From NCBI GenBank assembly GCA_017476305.1, contig JAFVAA010000102.1, forward strand, positions 1 through 7,474: DNA of 7,474 nt. The letters are read 5' to 3'. The notes below the pieces were generated by a model, which saw only the letters and a list, made by a program, of their open reading frames with translations, did not search any database and had not been told where the DNA came from. This stretch comes from Lachnospiraceae bacterium (lineage in GTDB: Bacteria > Bacillota > Clostridia > Lachnospirales > Lachnospiraceae). Position numbers and translations under genes: made by a program. Position 1 is the stretch's first letter, and the number at the start of each line of letters is the position of its first letter. Of the stretch, positions 1-5,197 are shown piece after piece.

Positions 1-1307
1 ACGACTGCAAAGCCCTTGCCCTGCTCACCTGCACGCGCTGCCTCGACTGTAGCATTCAGTGCTAATATATTCGTATTAAATGCAATATCATCGATCACCT
101 TAATAACCTTATGGATATTCTCGGATGCCTCATTGATTTCCTTCATGGCATTTACCATTTCCTGCATGTAGGTACTTCCGGTACGCACATTTTCTTTTGC
201 TTCCATCACGACCTTCAGCACTTCGTCTGCCTGATCTGCGTTTCCTCTGGTCTGGTTCGCAATATCCGTTATGGAAGCGGTAATCTGCTGAATTGCACTC
301 GCCTGCAGTGTAGAGCCCTGTGCCAAAGTCTGGCTGACGGCAGCAATCTGACCGGAACCGAGATTGATCTGATTTGTAGCATTACGGATATTATTTAATA
401 CTGCGTTGTTATCCTCCAAAAGCTGTACGATGGCATTACCTACCACATCCAGGGAAGAAGTCGGCTTGAACTCCACACGAAGATTTCCACCGGCAAACTC
501 TGTCAGAGCATCTGCCTGCCTGCGCAGATTCTGTGTCAGCTTCTGGAAAGCACTGATCAAATCGTAGATTTCTTTGATCGTATGATCCTTCGGTACTTCT
601 ATATTAATATCACCCTCACCAAGCTGTCCTGCACTCTGTGCGATTTCCACAATAGAGCCCCTTACCTTGCGGCTCATATAGCTGATAGCATATAAAGCAA
701 TGGCAATTCCAACGATGACCAGACCAAAGATCACAATCGTACCTACCATCGCTGATGCCTGAACGCTTTCTACTTTTTCATTCGCCTTTTTATCCAGTGC
801 GCTCAGCATCTCCTCCATCTTTTCCTGGGCTGAATTTGCAGCCGGCACTGCCACGGTAACAAGCTCATTTTTCGCCTCATCCACCTTACCTGATTTTGCC
901 AGGTCTATACAGTCATGAGCTGAGTCATAATACTTCTCCGCAGCCTCCTCGGACTCTTTTAAGAGATTCAGGCTGGTGGAATCCGTAAGCTGCTCCCTTG
1001 CCTTATCTACGAAGCTCTCCATCTGCGCCTTTCCACTATCCAAAGTCTCCACAGCTGCCTCCCGCTTCGTGGTATCATCTGCATACACATACAATACATT
1101 ACGGACCTGAGCCTTCGCATCCTGGAAATAAGCAAATGCCATCGCGGCATCTCCCTGTGTCTTACCATACGACCGGTATAGTTCATCCCCGGCAGTTGTT
1201 GCATTGTTTGAAACTATATAGCCCGCAACTGCTATGATCAGCATCGGCACTATGATAGCTATGAACGATAAGTTGATTGTAAATCCTAAAGAAAGTCTTT
1301 TTTTCAC
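1..1307 (-). CDS. Methyl-accepting chemotaxis protein (3' part outside window)
   Basis: Transmembrane chemoreceptor that senses a ligand outside the cell and controls the CheA kinase through its cytoplasmic coiled coil. 435 codons are present. The start is GTG at 1307-1305: GGAGGA lies 7 bases upstream and an in-frame TAG lies at 1322-1320. Residues 13-33 form the first membrane helix ([17 protein letters not shown]). Residues 34-185 are an Ala/Glu/Lys-rich helical extracellular domain, probably a four-helix-bundle sensor; the ligand cannot be inferred. Residues 187-208 are the second membrane helix. About 209-262 is a HAMP domain ([11 protein letters not shown]). Residues 268-308 ([10 protein letters not shown]) resemble a second HAMP. 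Residues 310-435 are the methylation helix running into the signalling hairpin, with the family hallmark [20 protein letters not shown]; the window ends just before the remainder of the tip. The family is certain. It has its own promoter and is separated from malQ by 279 bases, so it is probably transcribed separately. Confidence 0.95.
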   Translation of the reverse strand, partial: MKKRLSLGFTINLSFIAIIVPMLIIAVAGYIVSNNATTAGDELYRSYGKTQGDAAMAFAYFQDAKAQVRNVLYVYADDTTKREAAVETLDSGKAQMESFVDKAREQLTDSTSLNLLKESEEAAEKYYDSAHDCIDLAKSGKVDEAKNELVTVAVPAANSAQEKMEEMLSALDKKANEKVESVQASAMVGTIVIFGLVIVGIAIALYAISYMSRKVRGSIVEIAQSAGQLGEGDINIEVPKDHTIKEIYDLISAFQKLTQNLRRQADALTEFAGGNLRVEFKPTSSLDVVGNAIVQLLEDNNAVLNNIRNATNQINLGSGQIAAVSQTLAQGSTLQASAIQQITASITDIANQTRGNADQADEVLKVVMEAKENVRTGSTYMQEMVNAMKEINEASENIHKVIKVIDDIAFNTNILALNATVEAARAGEQGKGFAV

Positions 1308-1342
1308 CCTAATGTCCTCCTAGATAATTATTTTCATTTTTT

Positions 1343-1418
1343 CTGACGTTTTAAAACTCCGGCTGCACAAGGTCAGTTTTCAAAAGCCGGTTCTTAAATC
1401 AAAAAACTACTATGTGCA
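1343..1418 (-). promoter_or_regulatory. Candidate structured 5' leader of the chemoreceptor gene
   Basis: Between the predicted transcription start and the ribosome binding site, the minus-strand RNA carries several interleaved complementary blocks: UGCACA (1418-1413) with UGUGCA (1369-1364), CCGGCU (1390-1385) with AGCCGG (1364-1359), AAAACU (1380-1375) with AGUUUU (1358-1353), and CUGAC (1376-1372) with GUCAG (1347-1343). Several of these exclude each other or would cross. I recognise no known riboswitch; the c-di-GMP-I core is absent. No U-run follows, so it is not a terminator. The pairings are seen; a regulatory role is inference. Confidence 0.3.
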
Positions 1419-1483
1419 AAACAGAATTTTATAGCTGGTTTACATTATATCATATTTTCTCCTGTTTCGTATAGTAGTTTTTT
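1401..1483. repeat. Inverted repeat flanking the chemoreceptor promoter
   Basis: Arms of 13 bp, AAAAAACTACTAT at 1401-1413 and its exact reverse complement at 1471-1483, match perfectly. Inside them a second pair, AAACAG at 1419-1424 and CTGTTT at 1462-1467, extends the dyad across a small asymmetric internal loop. The centre is near 1442, next to the -10 box. It could be an operator or cruciform. In RNA reading through from malQ it would form a long-looped stem ending in UUUUUU. Confidence 0.7.
1437..1473 (-). promoter_or_regulatory. Extended -10 promoter for the chemoreceptor gene
   Basis: On the minus strand TGATATAAT (1452-1444) is a perfect extended -10 element (TGnTATAAT). The -35 hexamer at 17-18 bases spacing is poor (2-3 of 6 matches), as is common with an extended -10. 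Start of transcription is expected near 1437, giving a leader of about 130 nt. It looks like a housekeeping sigma-A promoter; I find no sigma-28 (TAAA-N15-GCCGATAA) match here. Confidence 0.65.
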
Positions 1484-1493
1484 AATTTTTTTT

Positions 1494-1574
1494 AAAAAAT
1501 ACCGTTTCACCACTCATCAGCGGACACAATGCCCTTGAACGCAGTGTTCACGGATGTGCCGGAAAATATTTTCT
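1494..1574 (-). other. Hammerhead-like three-way junction downstream of malQ
   Basis: The minus-strand RNA can form three arms. Stem A pairs 1574-1563 with 1505-1494: AU-rich, with G-U pairs and one C-U mismatch. Stem B pairs CGGCACA (1561-1555) with UGUGUCCG (1528-1521), with one bulged U, and carries an inner hairpin UGAAC/GUUCA (1550-1536). The strand then runs CUGAUGA (1520-1514), GUGGU (1513-1509), GAAA (1508-1505), which are the hammerhead core blocks in type III order, with UUC placed at the cleavage site. Stem II is only one G-U pair and the pair beside the cleavage triplet is mismatched, so activity is doubtful. The U-run at 1499-1494 may instead help to end malQ transcription. Confidence 0.25.
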
Positions 1575-1586
1575 TTCGATAAAGCT

Positions 1587-3068
1587 TCACCGGTTATAGC
1601 AGGTACAGTATTTTTTCAGCATCACAATATGCTTTCCCGTGAACTGCCCCGGAAGCATACGCCATCGCCAGTTCTGCCCTACCGTAGCAGGAAGATTCAT
1701 GCGCGCTGTATTATCAAGCCCCAGATTATCCTGCATCTGGAAGCTCACGGTATCCGCAATGCTCATGTATCCCTGACGAAGCATCGCTGCAGGGATTTCC
1801 TCCTTTGATGATATATTCAGGTAATCATATACAAATTCCATGTCGGATTCTTTTTTTTCTTTAAAGAAGCCCATCAAAGTCTCATTGTCATGCGTTCCTC
1901 CATATACAATGCAGTTCGCGTCTTTAAAGTTATGCGGAAGATATTCATTTGTACTCTTCCCATCAAAGGCAAACTCTAAAATCTTCATGCCCGGCCAGCC
2001 CGTTTTTTCAATCAGTTTTCGGACATTATCGCCAACTACTCCCAAATCCTCTGCAATGATATCCGAACCCTTCGTCGCTTTCTTTATCACCTGAGTCAGT
2101 TTTTTCCCCGGTCCCTTGCGCCATTTTCCATTGATTGCAGTGGTCTCCTCCGCAGGAACGGACCAGAAATTTACAATTCCGATAAAATGGTCAATCCGGA
2201 TAACATCATACAATCTGGCATTTGATTTCATCCGCATCTCCCACCATTTGAATTTGGTCTTCTCCATTTTCTTCCAATGATAAAGAGGATTTCCCCAAAG
2301 CTGCCCGTCATCACTGAACGCATCCGGCGGAACTCCCGCTACATTGATCGGTTTCTTTCTCTCGTCCAGCTCGAACAGTTCCCCATGTGTCCACACATCC
2401 GCACTATCCAGTGCCACATAGAGCGGAATATCCCCGATAATCTTCACACCATGCCTGTTCGCATATTTCTTTAATTTTGCCCACTGTTCAAAGAACTCGA
2501 ACTGACAGAATCTCCAAAAGTCAATCTCCACGGCCAGAAGACTCTGATATTTCTCCAGAGCCTCTTTTTTTCTCATCCGGAGCTCCTTTTCCCACTTCAG
2601 CCACTCTTTCCCGTCGAAATAGAACTTGAGTGCCATATAAAAAGCATAATCATCGATCCAATACCTGTTCTTCTTTAAAAAGGCATGATATTTTTTGCTC
2701 TTTTTATGGCTGCTTCTTTCGAATGCCTGATGCAGCACCTTAAAACGGCTAAAATAAATCTTCGCATAATCAATATCCGCGGGATCTGCACCCCAGTCGT
2801 ACTGCTCGATCTCCTCTGTTTTTAACAGACCATCCTCCACCAGCTCCTCCAGATCGATAAAATACGGATTTCCTGCAAATGCCGAAAAAGACTGGTATGG
2901 GCTGTCGCCAAAGCTGGTAGGTCCAACCGGAAGCACCTGCCAGTACTTTTGTCCGGCCCGTATCAACTGATCCACAAAACGATATGCCTCACGCCCCAAG
3001 GTTCCAATTCCATATTTTGTCGGAAGACTGCTGATCGGCATCAAAATGCCCGCTGCTCTCTCTTTCAT
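1587..3068 (-). CDS. malQ: 4-alpha-glucanotransferase (amylomaltase, GH77)
   Basis: Cytoplasmic enzyme that transfers alpha-1,4-glucan segments between malto-oligosaccharides, releasing glucose and making longer chains usable by phosphorylase; part of maltodextrin or glycogen metabolism. 493 residues, the normal length for the compact bacterial form. The N-terminal SSLPTKYGIGTLG and GDSPYQSFSAFAGNPYFIDL blocks are hallmark GH77 segments. The catalytic residues are all present: nucleophile D293 in RIDHF, acid/base E340 in IAEDLG, and D394 in THDNE. The C-terminus (LPATVGQNWRWRMLPGQ... YNR) ends where the family normally ends, so its TGA is a genuine stop. Start ATG at 3068 has AGAGGA 8 bases upstream. 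It begins 91 bases after fliS on the same strand with no terminator between them, so it may be read from the flagellar transcript as well as from a weak local promoter. I see no link to motility. No signal peptide. Confidence 0.97.
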   Translation of the reverse strand: MKERAAGILMPISSLPTKYGIGTLGREAYRFVDQLIRAGQKYWQVLPVGPTSFGDSPYQSFSAFAGNPYFIDLEELVEDGLLKTEEIEQYDWGADPADIDYAKIYFSRFKVLHQAFERSSHKKSKKYHAFLKKNRYWIDDYAFYMALKFYFDGKEWLKWEKELRMRKKEALEKYQSLLAVEIDFWRFCQFEFFEQWAKLKKYANRHGVKIIGDIPLYVALDSADVWTHGELFELDERKKPINVAGVPPDAFSDDGQLWGNPLYHWKKMEKTKFKWWEMRMKSNARLYDVIRIDHFIGIVNFWSVPAEETTAINGKWRKGPGKKLTQVIKKATKGSDIIAEDLGVVGDNVRKLIEKTGWPGMKILEFAFDGKSTNEYLPHNFKDANCIVYGGTHDNETLMGFFKEKKESDMEFVYDYLNISSKEEIPAAMLRQGYMSIADTVSFQMQDNLGLDNTARMNLPATVGQNWRWRMLPGQFTGKHIVMLKKYCTCYNR

Positions 3069-3159
3069 TCCAAATATCCTCTCATTTCTAAGATTTTTTC
3101 TGTAATATCAGACTTTTTACCACAGTCCGCCCTTCCCACAGCATTTTATAAAACTGAGA

Positions 3160-3639
3160 TCAGGCCTGAAACCCCCGATTCATTTCATCCCCTGATAATA
3201 ATACCTCATTTAACGAACTTTTTCCATAGGTCAATCCTGCATATATTTTTTGTGTATGCTCCATCAAAGGTTCCGAATTATCCTTTTTCGCCACCTCTGC
3301 AAAGGCATCCTTTAACCTTTCCATAACATGGCAGACCGTTTCATCATTTACCAGCTTCCTTCTGAGGACAGAAAAAATCAACTGTTCATATACATAGCGG
3401 TACAGCCGCATTAAAGGCTCTGCAATCTCATAGCGCTTATCCAGGCTCCCCATAAGCTCCTGCAAAAAGCCCTCTGCCTTCTTCACATATTTGATCCCTT
3501 CCTCTGATTCTCCTTTTTTAAATGCCGACCTCGCATCATCCATCGAAATCAGGAACAATTCATAAATGATGACAACCAGTTCCCCTCGATTCGCTTCCAT
3601 GATCCTCACCTGATACCCCTGCTGCTGTTCCCGTGTCAT
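3160..3639 (-). CDS. fliS: Flagellar export chaperone FliS
   Basis: Small helical cytoplasmic chaperone that binds the C-terminal helix of flagellin, prevents early polymerisation and presents it to the flagellar type III export gate. 159 residues from the chosen ATG at 3639, which has GAGGTGG four bases upstream; the longer in-frame ATG at 3693 lies within a hairpin and has no ribosome binding site. Family features: YQVRIMEANRGELVVIIYE at residues 9-27 corresponds to the usual FliS opening (tyrosine, then GEL...YD), followed by helices through EEGIKYVKKAEGFLQELMGSLD and a C-terminal helix VMERLKDAFAEV. FliS proteins are commonly about 125-135 residues; this one carries an added tail from about residue 122 (MEHTQKIYAGLTYGKSSLNE, ending NRGFQA). 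Its place directly after a flagellin gene supports the assignment. The flagellin beside it is interrupted, so it may serve another flagellin elsewhere in the genome. Confidence 0.92.
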   Translation of the reverse strand: MTREQQQGYQVRIMEANRGELVVIIYELFLISMDDARSAFKKGESEEGIKYVKKAEGFLQELMGSLDKRYEIAEPLMRLYRYVYEQLIFSVLRRKLVNDETVCHVMERLKDAFAEVAKKDNSEPLMEHTQKIYAGLTYGKSSLNEVLLSGDEMNRGFQA

Positions 3640-3656
3640 AAGCCACCTCTTTCCCT

Positions 3657-3691
3657 TGAAAATCCGTTTTTCAGTAGCACCCGAAGGGTGC
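3657..3691 (-). other. Two small hairpins before fliS
   Basis: On the minus strand GCACCCUUCGGGUGC (3691-3677) forms a 5-6 bp GC-rich stem with a UUCG-type tip. UGAAAA and UUUUCA (3673-3657) form a second stem around ACGGA. They end 7 bases upstream of the fliS Shine-Dalgarno. They are not followed by a U-run, so they are not terminators. A role in fliS translation or transcript decay is inference. Confidence 0.55.
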
Positions 3692-3697
3692 ATTGGA

Positions 3698-3746
3698 GGG
3701 TTTCTTGCTTTATAGGGAACGAAGTTTCCTATAAAGCAAGAAACCC
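3698..3746. repeat. Long near-perfect palindrome between flagellin and fliS
   Basis: Arms 3698-3719 and 3725-3746 are 22 bp long and complementary at 21 positions, around a 5-base loop. On the minus-strand RNA the stem begins GGGUUUCUUG and is closed by a CUUCG loop; one A-C mismatch lies three pairs below the tip. Neither side is followed by a T-run, so it is not an intrinsic terminator. It could be an mRNA-stabilising or processing stem separating abundant flagellin message from fliS, or a dispersed palindromic repeat; which of these is not decidable here. Confidence 0.9.
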
Positions 3747-3777
3747 GGCGTACACCTCCGAAAAAATGTACGTCAGG
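3744..3777. terminator. Hairpin after flagellin, terminator-like on the plus strand
   Basis: CCTGACGTACA (minus 3777-3767) pairs with TGTACGCCGGG (minus 3754-3744) at 10 of 11 positions, with a 12-base loop that contains CGGAGG. Its last three bases are also the first three of the long palindrome, so the two stems compete at their base. Read on the plus strand, the stem is followed by ttttctttatttttt (3778-3792), the layout of an intrinsic terminator that would stop antisense transcripts before they enter flagellin. On the minus strand no U-run follows. No plus-strand gene is visible. Confidence 0.35.
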
Positions 3778-3798
3778 TTTTCTTTATTTTTTATGCCC

Positions 3799-5184
3799 TT
3801 AGCTCTGAAGCAGGCTCATCACCTGCTGCGGCCTGTTATTCGCCTGTGCCAAAATAGATGTGGCAGCCTGCGAAAGTACACTTTCCTGTGTATATTCCGT
3901 CATAGCTTCTGCCATATCCGTATCCATGATTCTGGACATGGAAGCAGTCGTACTTTCACTGCTGATATCCAGACTGGAAATCGTACTGTCCAGACGATTC
4001 TCATAAGCACCCAGCTTAGAACGATATGCCGATACGAACTCGATCGCATTATCAAAAAGTGTAATAGCATTCGATGCTGCATGCTGGGAGCAGAGATTCA
4101 CGAACGAATCACCATCCGCCTCCTTCAGCTTCAAGGTCTGGCAGGATACCTTCGCTAAGTTCACGCTTAAGTCCTCTGACTCATTGGCACCGATCTGAAG
4201 CTTCAAAGCACCGGTATCATACACGGTAAATTCCTTCGTAAGAGGTGTGGATGAATCCTCCAGAGCGAAAGACATTTCAAAACCGGTACGGTCGTATATC
4301 GTAACCGTTCCGCCATTTGCCAGAATCCCCTCTTTTCCAGTAAATCCCGAACTGGTATCCAGAGTGATCTGCGCATCCTTCCCCCTTGCCAGAGTTTCTT
4401 TTGCATCATCGGTTCCCCTGAATGAAATCTGCTGATCGGAACCCGTGGCACGAGATGTCAGCTGAAAGCTGCACTTCGTCAGTGTTCCTGGAGTATCGCG
4501 GGCCGCATCATGCTTTACATCGATATCCATCATATCGCAGATCCGTACGACCTCTTCATACAGCTCTGCCTCCGTGGTATCCGCAGAAATAGGAATGCTG
4601 GTTCCGTTTATCGAAACCTCTCCCGCTTTCTGCAGTGTGAAATTCAGCATTCCACTTGCAGGGGCTGCAAATTCTGTTACCGTAAATTTATAGCTCCCCG
4701 CCTCAACTGCATCGGACACTCCTAAAGGCTCAACTCCCAGCTGCTTACAGGTAATTACCCTGCCACATTCCCCACTCAACAGCTTCTTTCCATTGAAATC
4801 CGTAGTTCCTGCGATGCGGTCGATCTCCTCCATCAACTGATCCACTTCCTTCTGGATCGCCTCGCGGTCCTCAATGACCAGTGTATCATTCGCAGCCCGG
4901 ACGCTCAATTCCCTGCAGCGCTGTAACATGCTTTCAATCTCCGATCATGCTCCTTCTGCCGTGCGGATTGCAGAAACACCATCATCTGCATTTCTGGAGG
5001 CCTGATCGAGTGCGCGTATCTGTGTCCTCATCTTGTTCGAAATCGTAAGTCCTGCAGGATTCTCTGCTGCCTTATTGATCCTGTATCCTGAGCTCAAACG
5101 CTGTAAAGATGCACTCATCCTGTCATCTGCTCTTTTTAAATTTGCATTTGCTACCTGTGCTGCAATATTGTGATTAATTCTCAT
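3799..5184 (-). pseudogene. fliC: Flagellin, interrupted by one in-frame TGA at codon 80
   Basis: Filament subunit: 461 codons counting the TGA, then TAA. Codons 1-79 (MRINHNIAAQVANANLKRAD ... TAEGA) are the conserved N-terminal D0/D1 helices. TGA follows at 4947-4945. Reading continues in the same frame with SEIESMLQRCRELSVRAAN, so the spacing to other flagellins is exact (GA-L-N-E-I...LQR in Salmonella FliC) and the TGA takes the place of a conserved leucine; TTA to TGA is one substitution. About residues 150-340 are the variable surface domain. The C-terminal D1/D0 region (LGAYENRLDSTISSL ... ILAQANNRPQQVMSLLQS) is intact. No other stop or frameshift occurs. All seven cysteines lie after the TGA, unusual for flagellins. 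The start ATG overlaps the upstream stop and has GGGGAGG five bases upstream. Neighbouring genes use TGA as a normal stop, so termination is the default expectation. Whether it is a true null, a sequencing error or a suppressed codon is open. Confidence 0.9.
4927..4947 (-). promoter_or_regulatory. In-frame UGA with a possible restart codon
   Basis: TGA (4947-4945) is followed five codons later by an in-frame ATG (4929-4927). GGAG at 4942-4939 lies 9 bases before that ATG, so ribosomes that stop at TGA could in principle restart. The product would be 376 residues but lack the N-terminal export signal and the D0/N-terminal D1 helix, so it should not be exported or assembled normally. The site is seen; restart is inference. 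Confidence 0.3.
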
Positions 5185-5197
5185 GAAATCCTCCCCT
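5181..5197 (-). promoter_or_regulatory. Stop/start overlap and RBS of flagellin
   Basis: The four bases ATGA (5184-5181) are both the flagellin start and the stop of the FliK-like gene. The Shine-Dalgarno GGGGAGG (5196-5190) lies inside the last codons of the upstream gene (Lys-Gly-Arg-Ile-Ser). This arrangement normally means translational coupling. Confidence 0.85.

Noticed and set aside
1308..1440. c-di-GMP-I riboswitch upstream of the chemoreceptor
   Set aside because: Such riboswitches often precede chemoreceptor genes, but the conserved core segments (such as GGGCAAACC and ACGCAAAGC) are absent.
1587..3326. Open reading frames on the plus strand across the window
   Set aside because: They are antisense to strongly recognisable minus-strand genes, show no family resemblance and lack ribosome binding sites.
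3640..3693. Longer FliS start at the ATG at 3693
   Set aside because: It lies within the hairpin array and has no ribosome binding site. The added 18 residues do not resemble FliS, while ATG 3639 has GAGGTGG at good spacing.
3698..3746. Long palindrome as an intrinsic terminator of flagellin
   Set aside because: No U-run follows on the minus strand (next bases are TCCAATGCAC), and fliS directly downstream has no visible promoter of its own.
4945..4947. TGA read as selenocysteine or as tryptophan under an alternative code
   Set aside because: malQ, fliS and the FliK-like gene all end at TGA where their families end, so the standard code applies. The position is leucine in well-known flagellins, and I see no convincing SECIS-type hairpin just downstream.
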